In this document: piece by piece, positions 9,393 to 17,689 of the stretch
Position numbering within the stretch: the stretch's first letter is position 1
Layout: each line of letters starts with the position of its first letter
Source: an uncultured Bacteroidota bacterium
GTDB lineage: Bacteria; Bacteroidota; Bacteroidia; Chitinophagales; Chitinophagaceae
Assembly: GCA_903906365.1 (NCBI GenBank)
Contig: CAIVKC010000025.1
Location: 1 to 50,466 of the forward strand
Direction of reading: 5' to 3'
Length of the DNA: 50,466 nucleotides
The notes under the pieces: generated by a model
What the model saw: the letters and a program-made list of their open reading frames with translations, nothing else
Databases searched by the model: none
Told to the model about the DNA's origin: nothing
Made by a program: the position numbers and the translations under genes

Positions 9393-9710
9393 CTAAATAA
9401 TAATCTGGTTTAGCCGGTAAAATTAAGATTAAGGGACCAAACAGTTGACGAATATGCATTATTATAACAGAGTCGGGTTAAATTCTGCCATTGACCTTTC
9501 ATAAGCCCCCTGGACAGGCGATCGCATTAAGTCCTGCCCCGCGCAGACCCTCGAAACAGGACGGGGTGGACCGAGGGGTCCGGTCCCTCCAGGACCTTCC
9601 TTTATTCACCAGGTGCCTCACCCGCGGCGCCCTGTCCCGCAAAATGATCCGGGACCCAATAAAGTTTAACAGATGGGTATTTTTTATGAGTCTTTATGTA
9701 CCTTACGTGC
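9393..9710. other. Intergenic region, divergent, GC-rich and hairpin-forming
   Basis: These 318 bases separate the minus-strand GT2 gene from the plus-strand CrtI-like gene, so both promoters should be here. The outer parts are AT-rich, but about 9525-9655 is GC-rich with several perfect short inverted repeats. GTCCTG (9531-9536) pairs with CAGGAC (9557-9562). GGACC and GGTCC flank a GAGG loop near 9568-9581. GTCCCG (9634-9639) pairs with CGGGAC (9650-9655). No exact TAnnTTTG element was found at a suitable place for either gene. A 77-codon open frame crosses the region but has no recognisable protein character. Confidence 0.5.
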
Positions 9711-11420
9711 ATGCAAAAGCCTGAATTAAAGCCTTATTACGACGTGGTCGTTATAGGGGCCGGCGTTGGTGGTCTCTCAGCCGCTGCCCTGCTGAGTAAA
9801 GCAGGGTTTTCGGTCTGCGTGCTGGAAAAAGAGCCGCATGCGGGGGGCTACCTTGCGGGATTCAGGAGAAAGGATTTCAGGTTTGATACCGCCATACACT
9901 GGTTAAACCAGTGCGCGCCAAACGGAATGGTCTGTAAGCTTTTCGACGCGCTTGGCAATGATCATCCAATGCCCGTTCCACAAAAAAGAATCAGGCGCTA
10001 TCTGGGGGAAAGTTTTGATTACCTGCTGACGGATAACCCCGACCAAATGCGGGACCAGATGATAGCCGATTTTCCGGCCGAAAAGGAAGGAATAATGCGT
10101 TTTTTCAGGAAGGCAAAAAGGATAGGCCTTTCCTTCAAGAATTACAACAGTGTTTTTCGCTCCGAAGAGACGATGAGCTTCCCGGAAAAATTAAAAAACA
10201 AATTCAAGCTGCTGGAGTTTGTCCTTCCTTTTATACCTTTTATCACTTACAGCGGCGAAAAGGGATTGAAAAGAGGGCTCCGGAAGTTTTTCAGGGATGA
10301 GGGAATTCACAAGATATTTGCCTCGGAAACCGAACTGCTCTCCTGCCTGGTGCCCATTGGATGGGCCTATTATGGCGATTTTCAAAGTCCGCCCAAGGGG
10401 GGCGGGCAGGTGATTCCCCAATGGCTTCAGCATGTAGTGGAATATTACCATAACCCGGTTTGTTTTCAGTGCAGGGTAACGGAGGTTCTGGTGGAGGGAA
10501 ATATGGCTAAGGGAGTGAAATTTGAATACAGGAAACAACCCTACCAGGTCAACTGCCAGTATGTGATTGCCGCCTGTGACGTCGAGACACTTTACGAGAG
10601 GATGCTTCCGCCCGGAACCATCCCCGAAAAACTAAAAAAGAAATTGCAGGAGGCTGAGCTCTACAGCTCCTCGGTTACCATCTCCATCGCGCTGGACTGC
10701 CCGGCCGAAGACCTTGGATTCAATGAAGAACTGGTTCACCTGGCCAATGAAAACGAGTCGTTTGATGCACACAGCAATGGCAACCCGCTCACCAGTGAAA
10801 TAAGCATACTGCCCCCTTCGCTCAGGGACAAATCCCTGGCCCCCGAGGGCCATGGGACGCTTACCCTGTTTATGCCGGCCCTGATGAATTATCAGAACAA
10901 TTGGTTTACCTCAACCGATGAGCATGGGAACTATGTCAGGGGGGAAGAGTACAGGAAGCTGAAGACTGAAATCGCGGAAGCCATCATCAGCCGGGTGGAG
11001 CAGAAAGTGGCCCCGGGGCTTCGGTCGCATATCCTTTTCTATGAAGTCGCGACCCCGGTGACCCACTGGCGTTATACCGGCAATAAGAACGGCACCATGA
11101 TGGGGGCCAAGCCGGGAAAGGAAAATATGCAAAACAAAATAGCCCATTACCAGACTCCCGTTAAAAACCTGCTGCTGGGTGGGCATTGGGCAGAATTGGG
11201 GGGAGGAGTTCCCATCGCCGTGAAAGCCGGAGCCAATGCTGCCCTGCTGGTTCTTCGAAGGGAAAACAAGGCCGCATTCCGGAGTCTGGCTGATTATATG
11301 GACAGCAGGATCACCCTCGAGGAATTACTGGCCAATCCCTGCTTCAAACCATATGACAATTCATGGGTGCAGCCACCCACTCCTGCCCAGAGAAAGTCTG
11401 CCTTCCTGAAGGAGCAGTAA
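9711..11420 (+). CDS. CrtI-like FAD-dependent oxidoreductase (phytoene desaturase family), opposite-strand paralogue
   Basis: The product is 569 residues if started at the ATG at 9711; an in-frame ATG at 9696 adds five. It opens with VVVIGAGVGGLSAAALLSKAGF (motif GAGVGG at residues 16-21) and VLEKEPHAGGYL, and ends with the second nucleotide contact around LLLGGHWAELGGGVPIAVKAG. This is again the COG1233 carotenoid desaturase/isomerase/retinol saturase type, longer than and clearly different from the paralogue at 2766-4277. It is the only plus-strand gene inside the pigment locus, flanked by minus-strand genes on both sides, so it needs its own promoter. A role in setting or changing the double bonds of the polyene is plausible; the reaction is unknown. 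Confidence 0.85.
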   Translation: MQKPELKPYYDVVVIGAGVGGLSAAALLSKAGFSVCVLEKEPHAGGYLAGFRRKDFRFDTAIHWLNQCAPNGMVCKLFDALGNDHPMPVPQKRIRRYLGESFDYLLTDNPDQMRDQMIADFPAEKEGIMRFFRKAKRIGLSFKNYNSVFRSEETMSFPEKLKNKFKLLEFVLPFIPFITYSGEKGLKRGLRKFFRDEGIHKIFASETELLSCLVPIGWAYYGDFQSPPKGGGQVIPQWLQHVVEYYHNPVCFQCRVTEVLVEGNMAKGVKFEYRKQPYQVNCQYVIAACDVETLYERMLPPGTIPEKLKKKLQEAELYSSSVTISIALDCPAEDLGFNEELVHLANENESFDAHSNGNPLTSEISILPPSLRDKSLAPEGHGTLTLFMPALMNYQNNWFTSTDEHGNYVRGEEYRKLKTEIAEAIISRVEQKVAPGLRSHILFYEVATPVTHWRYTGNKNGTMMGAKPGKENMQNKIAHYQTPVKNLLLGGHWAELGGGVPIAVKAGANAALLVLRRENKAAFRSLADYMDSRITLEELLANPCFKPYDNSWVQPPTPAQRKSAFLKEQ

Positions 11421-11516
11421 TTGACCGGGCCTTATTGCCGGGGAATTGCCCGGAATCCCGGACCATGGAGGAAATTTGTCGGAAAAGACCATGAATATAA
11501 GCAGATGGCCAGCGGG

Positions 11517-12566
11517 TCATATTGCCGGCAGGGGCTTTGAAAACTGCATGAAAGAGTGCTGTCTGCCTTTGAAGGTATTATATACCAGGATGTTTTCAAT
11601 TTCTTTACCCACCAGTCCTTTTTTCAGCATATGATCCGGTAATTCCTGCTTTTCCAGCAGATGACAGGCAAGCCAGGCAGCCACGGCAGAGGCAGTGGCA
11701 AATTCTCCGGTCATATGTTTAAACCTGGCAATGGCAGTATCCCTTTGCATGAATTTTTCCACGGTATTATAAAAAGGCAGCATGCGCGCATCTCCATTTT
11801 CCCCGCTCAGCAACAGGTCGATATGTTGGCCATTCATCCCCGGTTCAGCCAGCAATCCGGACAATTCGTCTTCCACCCGGGTGAGGTCCTCCCCCTGGAA
11901 AATACGGATGCCGGTCAGTTGGGCCCTGGCTCCTGCCGGGGATGCACTTACCCTGAACATCGAAGCCCCTTCGCCAGCCAGACTTCCTGTTCCTTCCCAC
12001 TGGTAAAGGTGCTCATTTCCAATCCCATGGCTTCTGTACCAGCCTGCCAGACATTCAATGTTGTAATCGTAGGAGGAAATTTCATCGACTCCACCCACCA
12101 GATAATGGCCGGCGGGATTTTCCCTGGTGATCATAATGGCATCCAGTAGCGCATTTTCAAAGGAAAGCCCCCTGTGCACATGGGTGATGTTATACCCTTT
12201 GTTTTTGCTGATCAGGCCAAGCTGGGCCGCGATGGCATTGGTGGTGCTCTGGACAAAATTGCCCGGTGTAAGCATGCCCTCCTGATATTCAATGATCTGG
12301 TCTAAGAATTTGATGCAGTCCTCCATACCCCCGTTGGCCGTTCCTATTATAATGCCCATTGCCGGATCCTTCATCAGGGGCAGGGCAGCACCAATGGCTA
12401 TGCGAACTGCTTTACCCATCCGGCGGAGGATCCCGGGCGGAATCCCGCTATAGGCTGGTTCCCTGGCAAAGAGTTTACTCTCCTGTGATGCAAGGAGCTG
12501 GCCGAGAACAGGATTTCCATAAGTTGGCTGTGGGGATATGCAGGAATAATCATGGAAGTAAAGCAT
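11517..12566 (-). CDS. Beta-ketoacyl synthase-like chain-length-factor subunit (active-site cysteine absent)
   Basis: The 349-residue protein aligns in outline with thiolase-fold ketosynthases (MGIIIGTANGG, a GGVDE segment, a C-terminal lipid-binding half), but the catalytic positions are lost. The region that should hold TACSSS reads THVHRGLS. The HGTATE position reads SGENGDA. The NTGHTLGA position reads HMTGEFATA. Such proteins act as the non-catalytic partner of a FabF-like subunit, as in type II polyketide and aryl-polyene systems, and help set chain length. The real ketosynthase lies 4 bases upstream (12571-13758), in line with a heterodimer made from one message. The exact role is inferred from family and position. 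Confidence 0.8.
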   Translation of the reverse strand: MLYFHDYSCISPQPTYGNPVLGQLLASQESKLFAREPAYSGIPPGILRRMGKAVRIAIGAALPLMKDPAMGIIIGTANGGMEDCIKFLDQIIEYQEGMLTPGNFVQSTTNAIAAQLGLISKNKGYNITHVHRGLSFENALLDAIMITRENPAGHYLVGGVDEISSYDYNIECLAGWYRSHGIGNEHLYQWEGTGSLAGEGASMFRVSASPAGARAQLTGIRIFQGEDLTRVEDELSGLLAEPGMNGQHIDLLLSGENGDARMLPFYNTVEKFMQRDTAIARFKHMTGEFATASAVAAWLACHLLEKQELPDHMLKKGLVGKEIENILVYNTFKGRQHSFMQFSKPLPAI

Positions 12567-12570
12567 AGGG

Positions 12571-13758
12571 TCAGGATTTGGAAAAAATCAGGGAGGTGCA
12601 ATTGCCACCGAAACCGAATGAATTGGACATAACATGCTCCAGGTGCATTTGCCGGTAGTCTGTGGCAGGCTTCAATCCGGTTTGGGTGATTGGCTGCTCA
12701 AAACCCAGGCTGGGATATATTTCTCCATGGGCAAGGCTGAGAATGCTGTAAGCGGCGCCGATGGCGCCGGCTGCACCCAGGGTATGTCCCGTATTTGATT
12801 TGGATGAACAAAACGACGGCACCTGTCCAAAGAGCCGCAGCATGGAGGTACTTTCCACAAGGTCATTGTTTTCCGTTGCCGTTCCATGGGCATTGATGAA
12901 ATCAATGTCTGCGCTTGAAAGACCCGCCGATTCCAGCGCCCCCTTCATGGCCAGGTAAGGTCCGTCCCCCTGGTCGGAAAGGGAGGAGGGATGGTAAGCA
13001 TCATTGGCATTACAATACCCGCTCAGACTGGCCAGCTGTTTTTTGTGCGGGACGTCCTGCTCCCTTTCCAGGACCAGGAAGGCCGCACCCTCCCCCAGGT
13101 TGAGACCACTCCGGTCCCTGTCAAAGGGACGGCATATCTGGCCGGAAAGTATGTGAAGGGCATTGAAGCCATTGATGGTAAACTTGGCCAGGCTGTCCAC
13201 GCCGCCCACGATGGCCCTGCGGGCAAATCCATTGCGCAGGAGCCTGGCGCCATACATGATCGCATTGGCTGATGAGGAACAGGCTGTGTTGATGGTATTG
13301 ATAAGGCCTTTAAGACGGAGATGCTCCTGCAGGTACATATTTACGGAAGCGCAGTCATAGGAGGAAAGGTATTCCGATCCTTCTTTATCCTTATGGGCAT
13401 CATGGTACAATTCGTCGGTTAGGCACATACCTCCCACCGTGGTGGCGCCGATCAGGCAGGTTCCCGCTGAACTTACTTCTTCGGGGGTCAGTCCCGCATC
13501 CGATATGGCTTCCCGCACGGCATGAAGGGCCAATAGGCTGGTTCTGGTTACCCCCGGCTCTTTGGACTGCAAAACCTGTTTCAGGTTGTCTGTGGGTATT
13601 TTTATTTCGCCGCAGGGGAGAATGCCTGCATACCTGGAGGCAAACAGTTCAATGTGGCCAATACCGCAAATGCCGGCTGAAAGGGACTGGCGATTCTTTG
13701 CTGCCGAATCGCCGATAGCACTGATGATTCCCATGCCTGTCACTACAATCCTGGACAA
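12571..13758 (-). CDS. Beta-ketoacyl-[acyl-carrier-protein] synthase, FabF type
   Basis: This 395-residue condensing enzyme has the full Cys-His-His set. The cysteine is at 160 in INTACSSSANA, and the histidines are at 291 in NAHGTATEN and 325 in NTGHTLGAAGA. It performs decarboxylative Claisen condensation of malonyl-ACP with an ACP-bound acyl chain. It lies 12 bases downstream of the dedicated acyl carrier protein and 4 bases upstream of a cysteine-less ketosynthase homologue. It is therefore most likely the elongating ketosynthase of the aryl-polyene chain rather than the house-keeping FabF. The start MSRIVVTGMG is the canonical family N-terminus. Confidence 0.92.
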   Translation of the reverse strand: MSRIVVTGMGIISAIGDSAAKNRQSLSAGICGIGHIELFASRYAGILPCGEIKIPTDNLKQVLQSKEPGVTRTSLLALHAVREAISDAGLTPEEVSSAGTCLIGATTVGGMCLTDELYHDAHKDKEGSEYLSSYDCASVNMYLQEHLRLKGLINTINTACSSSANAIMYGARLLRNGFARRAIVGGVDSLAKFTINGFNALHILSGQICRPFDRDRSGLNLGEGAAFLVLEREQDVPHKKQLASLSGYCNANDAYHPSSLSDQGDGPYLAMKGALESAGLSSADIDFINAHGTATENNDLVESTSMLRLFGQVPSFCSSKSNTGHTLGAAGAIGAAYSILSLAHGEIYPSLGFEQPITQTGLKPATDYRQMHLEHVMSNSFGFGGNCTSLIFSKS

Positions 13759-13770
13759 TGATGATAGATT

Positions 13771-14034
13771 TTATTTTGTTCTGTGCTTTTCGATGTAGTC
13801 AACCATGGTATTGATATCCACCAGGACCTTTCTGCCTTCTTTGGGATCCTGGATATTAATACCATATTCACGGTTAAGCAGGACAATCAGCTCGATGGAG
13901 TCGATGGAATCAAGGCCAAGACCTTCCCCGAAAAGCGGCTCATCATCCCGGATGTCTTCGGGCTTTACGGAGAGAAGGTTCAGAAATTCCACGATCTGTT
14001 TCTTTAATACCTGTTTTAATTCCGCTGTTTCCAT
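13771..14034 (-). CDS. Acyl carrier protein of the pigment locus
   Basis: The product is 87 residues from the ATG at 14034. A TTG at 14070 would extend it by 12 residues but overlaps the upstream permease stop, and is less likely. The helix-2 motif LGLDSIDSIEL places the phosphopantetheine-bearing serine at residue 43. The acidic character and length fit a standalone ACP. It should carry the growing polyene on the phosphopantetheine arm added by AcpS (723-1100), and work with the FabF-type enzyme 12 bases downstream. Confidence 0.92.
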   Translation of the reverse strand: METAELKQVLKKQIVEFLNLLSVKPEDIRDDEPLFGEGLGLDSIDSIELIVLLNREYGINIQDPKEGRKVLVDINTMVDYIEKHRTK

Positions 14035-14066
14035 ATTTAGAAATTTCTGCTTTGTATTTACTGTTT

Positions 14067-15383
14067 TCAAATAAGGCGTTTTCTTCTCAACCCTACCAGT
14101 ATGATTACCTGCAATAGGAAGGTAATACCCAATAAAGGTAGAATATTCGACAAAATATCGCCCAGTTTTCCGCCCTCCAGAAACAAACCATAGTAGGACT
14201 CAAGGCACCAGTGTAACGGGGACAGCTGCATGGCAGCCCTGAAGGAGGCCGGCATGACGAAACTCGGGACCATAATCCCGCCTATAGCGGCCATCAGAAC
14301 CACCGAAACGGCGCCAAAGCCATTTGCCTGCTCCTGGGTCTGGGCAAATACCCCGATGCAGATGGCATAGCTGACCGCACACCAGCCGCAAATCAGGGTG
14401 ACCAGGAAAAGCCCGGCCAGATCTTTTGGAAGGTTCAGCCTGGGCAGCCCCATCAGCGGGAAGAGCCATACCCCAATGGCAAAAATAACCGCAGCCTGCA
14501 GCAGGGCAACGGACAGATAGGTGACTTGTTTGGACACAAGTGCCACCAGATAGCTGGTGGGGAGCGTTTTGAGCCGGATAAATGAACCGTTCAGTTTTTC
14601 GCGTACCACACTGCTTCCCAGGGAAATTACAATAAAGAACATGGCAAAAATCGTCCAGGCCGGCACATTGTGCTGCGTGGCATTGGGGATATTCCTGCTG
14701 CCATCCCTGGAAATCGGTATTTCACGGATGTCAGCCAGGTTGCCGGTGATTTCATTTTCCAGTGAATCGGGGACCTGTTTTTCATCCAGGGACAGGTATA
14801 CGCTCCTTAATACGGCTTTGTTCTGGACCAGCTGCAGGGCGCCATTCAGAGATCCCTGGATGGAACTCCTGAACGATTCCTGCAAAACCGGGTGGTAATA
14901 GAGGGTTATAGGTTCGGGTCGAACGGGCTGACCTGTTTTTTCATCCTGTTGCATTCCCATATTTCTAAGTGCCTTGGAGGCAACAAACTGCGCATTGGCC
15001 ATGATTTTTTGGGAAAAGCCGGGTGGAATAATAATGGCCACCAGGGCATCTTTGGCATGCATCCTGTCAGTGAGTTGCCGGTCGGTCTGGGCTGCAGATA
15101 CCCCTATAATGGAGAACATGCCGATATGGTCGATGGCTTGGACCAGCTGCCGGGAGGCTTCACCGCTGTCCCGGTTGCAGACCAGCAGGGGGACTTTATT
15201 TTCATTGACCAGCTTAAAGGTTCCATTCTGAACGCTGGTGATGACAATGGCCAGTACGATGGGCATGACAAACATCAGCGTCAGTCCCACTTTGTCGCGG
15301 GTAAGGACTCTTAGGTCTTTTATAATGGTGGCCCGGAGTTTATACATGGTAGGGGCGTTGTCTTTATACTTTAAGGGATTCAT
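14067..15383 (-). CDS. ABC-2 type transporter permease
   Basis: The product is 438 residues from the ATG at 15383; a TTG at 15398 and an ATG at 15347 are alternatives. The layout is that of ABC-2/NodJ-YhgE type permeases. It has a cytosolic start (KDLRVLTRDKVGLTLMF), a first membrane helix (about 35-55), a long extracytoplasmic domain (about 56-260), then five hydrophobic segments in the last 180 residues. The ATPase partner is encoded 29 bases upstream on the same strand. Located directly before the ACP and ketosynthase genes, the pair probably exports the pigment, its precursors or a lipid carrier. The substrate is inferred. Confidence 0.85.
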   Translation of the reverse strand: MNPLKYKDNAPTMYKLRATIIKDLRVLTRDKVGLTLMFVMPIVLAIVITSVQNGTFKLVNENKVPLLVCNRDSGEASRQLVQAIDHIGMFSIIGVSAAQTDRQLTDRMHAKDALVAIIIPPGFSQKIMANAQFVASKALRNMGMQQDEKTGQPVRPEPITLYYHPVLQESFRSSIQGSLNGALQLVQNKAVLRSVYLSLDEKQVPDSLENEITGNLADIREIPISRDGSRNIPNATQHNVPAWTIFAMFFIVISLGSSVVREKLNGSFIRLKTLPTSYLVALVSKQVTYLSVALLQAAVIFAIGVWLFPLMGLPRLNLPKDLAGLFLVTLICGWCAVSYAICIGVFAQTQEQANGFGAVSVVLMAAIGGIMVPSFVMPASFRAAMQLSPLHWCLESYYGLFLEGGKLGDILSNILPLLGITFLLQVIILVGLRRKRLI

Positions 15384-15412
15384 AGGGCAAGGCTGCAAGT
15401 CTGCTTCGGCGG

Positions 15413-16162
15413 TTATCCATCCCTGTAAGCCCTTCCTGTAAGATTTAAAAAAAGGCCTTCCAGTCCCAGCTCACCATGCTTTGCCAACAGCCCTTGCAGG
15501 CTGTCAGAGGCGATGATCTTTCCCTGGTCAATGAGAGCAATGGTCTGGCAAAGGTCTTCTGCCTCGCTTAGCTGGTGGGAGGTATATATCAGGGTTGTTC
15601 CGGCCTGGTTCAGCTGTTTTAGATAATCAATGATAGCCAGCCTGGTGTGAATGTCTACGCCAACGGTTGGTTCATCCAAAAAAAGGATGGAGGGGTTATG
15701 AATGACCCCGATGGCCAAATTCACCCTGCGTTTCATTCCGCCTGAAAAGGTCAGGACCGGTTTGTTTTTGACATCCGACAGGCCAAGGACCTCCATTAAC
15801 TGAGCCGACCTGGCACTGATTTCCTTTTTTCCCAGTCCTGACCAGGCGCCAAAAAAGGCCAGATTTTCCAGCGGGGTCAGTTCCTGGTAAAAGGAAAAGT
15901 CCTGGGGAACAAATCCAAAAAGCCGGGTGAATGATTTATCATGCCGCCCCAATTCCTGGCCCAGCAGCCGGATGCTTCCCTGTTTATAATCAAGCAAGCC
16001 CGTCATCAGGTTCATCAGGGTGGTTTTGCCTGCACCGTTTGGTCCGAAAAGGCCGAATCTGTCCCCGGCTTCCACACGGAGGTTGAGGTCAGTAATGCAC
16101 ATGCCCTGCTGGCCCGGGTACCTGAATCCCAGGTGCTCTATCTGCACAGCGGCTGTACTCAT
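15413..16162 (-). CDS. ABC transporter ATP-binding protein
   Basis: This 249-residue ATPase has the Walker A motif GPNGAGKTT at 40-48, a Q-loop (FVPQDFSF), the signature TFSGGMKRR, Walker B ILFLDEPTVGVD and the switch histidine in TSHQLSEAE. It belongs to the drug-export/CcmA-like subgroup and should energise the ABC-2 permease next to it. The ATG at 16162 forms an ATGA overlap with the stop of the BtrH-like gene, which is why it is preferred to the ATG at 16171, three residues earlier. Confidence 0.93.
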   Translation of the reverse strand: MSTAAVQIEHLGFRYPGQQGMCITDLNLRVEAGDRFGLFGPNGAGKTTLMNLMTGLLDYKQGSIRLLGQELGRHDKSFTRLFGFVPQDFSFYQELTPLENLAFFGAWSGLGKKEISARSAQLMEVLGLSDVKNKPVLTFSGGMKRRVNLAIGVIHNPSILFLDEPTVGVDIHTRLAIIDYLKQLNQAGTTLIYTSHQLSEAEDLCQTIALIDQGKIIASDSLQGLLAKHGELGLEGLFLNLTGRAYRDG

Positions 16163-17175
16163 AAATGCCATTTGATTTTGGAAAGCGAGCGGAATGCCTG
16201 CTTTTCAAGTTCGGAGATTTCTTCCAGGTAATCTCCCATGAGATCAAAATCTGGCTGGCCGCTCAGCCGCCCCTTATAGATGCCTGCGGCCTGTACGGCG
16301 GCCGTTCGCCACAGATCACCCGTGCGGGTAAACTGACTGGAAATTTCCATCAGTGCGTCGGTTGGGTGGTAGGCAAATGCCTGCTGGAGAAAGGCTCCAT
16401 AGATATAGCGGAAGCCACCGCCACCGGTGCCGATCTCCTCCTGCATGCGAACCAGTTGCGCCAGATAGAGTCCGGCTTTCTGAATTCCGAGTTTATCGCG
16501 CCATTTTTTTATTTTGCGTCCGGTATACTTAATCCCGGCCACGCCGGCAAAACTGCCTGGAATGTATAACATGTCGCGAACATTTCTTTTGACGCCGCTG
16601 ACTATGGCCTTGCGGATTTGCGCATCCGTTACAACCCGCATGTCGCTTGGATAATATAGCTGTCCCCTCGGTGCCAGCGCACCTTTTGCGAATCGGACGC
16701 GTTCCAGTTCATAGCTGCTCAGCGAGGTGACCTGTTCCATGACGGGATCACTGATGAGATAATTGTCCTGCTCTTTTCCATAGACAATTATGTTATGCGC
16801 GTTAAAATGAAAACGATATTCTCTGGGAAAATAGGTAAGGTAGAAAACGCCTACCTGGCAGCCCACCGGCTTTCCCTGTTCCAGGCACTGGTCAAGTATT
16901 TTTCGCGCTTCTTCCCTGGAACTGAATTTTTTGCGGACAACCGGTATTCCCAGGGAGCTGCAGGTTCTTTTGAAAATAAGTCCCGGCTGTGTCCGAAAGG
17001 CAATCGCCGGTCCGTTATTTATTTTCAGCAGGGGAATGTAAATAAAGAAAAGGCCGGAACCGATCCCGAATGCCAGAGGCTCTGTCAGGTTATTGACACC
17101 TACCCCACGCAGCAGATTGGTGGTGACGCCATTTTCACAATGGGCAGCCTGTAAATGCTCGAATTTAGCCTTCAT
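16159..17175 (-). CDS. BtrH N-terminal domain-containing protein (cysteine-hydrolase fold)
   Basis: The product is 338 residues from the ATG at 17175 (an ATG at 17181 adds two). The first 150 residues match the butirosin-biosynthesis-H N-terminal domain: a cysteine near the N-terminus in AAHCENGV (residue 13), a histidine in NAHNIIVYG, and an aspartate in YLISDPV. That order is as in papain/C39-like catalytic triads. BtrH transfers an ACP-bound acyl group to an aminoglycoside, so this protein may be an ACP-dependent acyltransferase or a related hydrolase. It overlaps the preceding 135-aa gene by 11 bases and the ABC ATPase gene by 4 bases, so it is within the pigment transcript. Its substrate is unknown. 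Confidence 0.8.
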   Translation of the reverse strand: MKAKFEHLQAAHCENGVTTNLLRGVGVNNLTEPLAFGIGSGLFFIYIPLLKINNGPAIAFRTQPGLIFKRTCSSLGIPVVRKKFSSREEARKILDQCLEQGKPVGCQVGVFYLTYFPREYRFHFNAHNIIVYGKEQDNYLISDPVMEQVTSLSSYELERVRFAKGALAPRGQLYYPSDMRVVTDAQIRKAIVSGVKRNVRDMLYIPGSFAGVAGIKYTGRKIKKWRDKLGIQKAGLYLAQLVRMQEEIGTGGGGFRYIYGAFLQQAFAYHPTDALMEISSQFTRTGDLWRTAAVQAAGIYKGRLSGQPDFDLMGDYLEEISELEKQAFRSLSKIKWHL

Positions 17176-17572
17176 GTACATTCATATTTTTTAGATCCTC
17201 CACACTTACATTAAAGGCTTCTGCATATCGCCGCAGCTGATTATGAGACAACTTACCGAAGGCCTTGGCCCTGAGGTGTCTTTTTATACGCCATTTCCAG
17301 AAGCCCGTATACGCCGCCAGTATGCCCGGGTCCATCAGGCGGTATTCCATAAAAAACAGGATCGGGCTGGCTTCACCCCCTAATACCTTCTGCCTGGCAA
17401 CTGCTATCCGGTTTTCGATGTCTTCCCAGGCAACGTCCAGGGCCTTGGCCTTGACTTCCCATCCCGAGGAGAGTTCCGTTACGTATTGGCCGGACTGGTC
17501 GACGGCATAACAAACCTCTTTGGTTAACTTGTTAAGGGCACCGGGATCCTGTGGAATTTCTTCTTTTTTCAT
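17165..17572 (-). CDS. Conserved small protein of unknown function in the pigment locus
   Basis: The 135-residue product has no signal peptide. The first 60 residues look helical and charged (KALDVAWEDIENRIAVARQK). The middle has a more hydrophobic, aromatic stretch (ILFFMEYRLMDPGILAAYTGFWKW), then a basic RIKRHLRA patch. The end has a LSHNQLRRYAEAFNVSVEDL stretch that resembles a helix-turn-helix recognition segment. I do not recognise a named family. The 11-base overlap with the BtrH-like gene argues that it is real and works with it. A carrier-protein-interacting or regulatory role is possible, but nothing in the sequence decides it. Confidence 0.7.
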   Translation of the reverse strand: MKKEEIPQDPGALNKLTKEVCYAVDQSGQYVTELSSGWEVKAKALDVAWEDIENRIAVARQKVLGGEASPILFFMEYRLMDPGILAAYTGFWKWRIKRHLRAKAFGKLSHNQLRRYAEAFNVSVEDLKNMNVHEG

Positions 17573-17689
17573 AATGCTTCATTTTTAATGTTCCAGCAAA
17601 ACGGAAAATCCAGGGAAAACGAACCTGGTCCACATGGGCAAAAATACGCCAAGGAACGCAACCTTCCCGGTCAACAGGGCCTGAGAGGC

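Noticed and set aside
9491-9724. A 77-codon plus-strand frame before the CrtI-like gene
   Set aside because: It crosses the hairpin-rich gap and overlaps the start of the CrtI-like gene; its residues show no protein family features.
14035-14070. TTG start adding 12 residues to the acyl carrier protein
   Set aside because: An ATG at 14034 gives a normal ACP length and avoids overlap with the permease stop.
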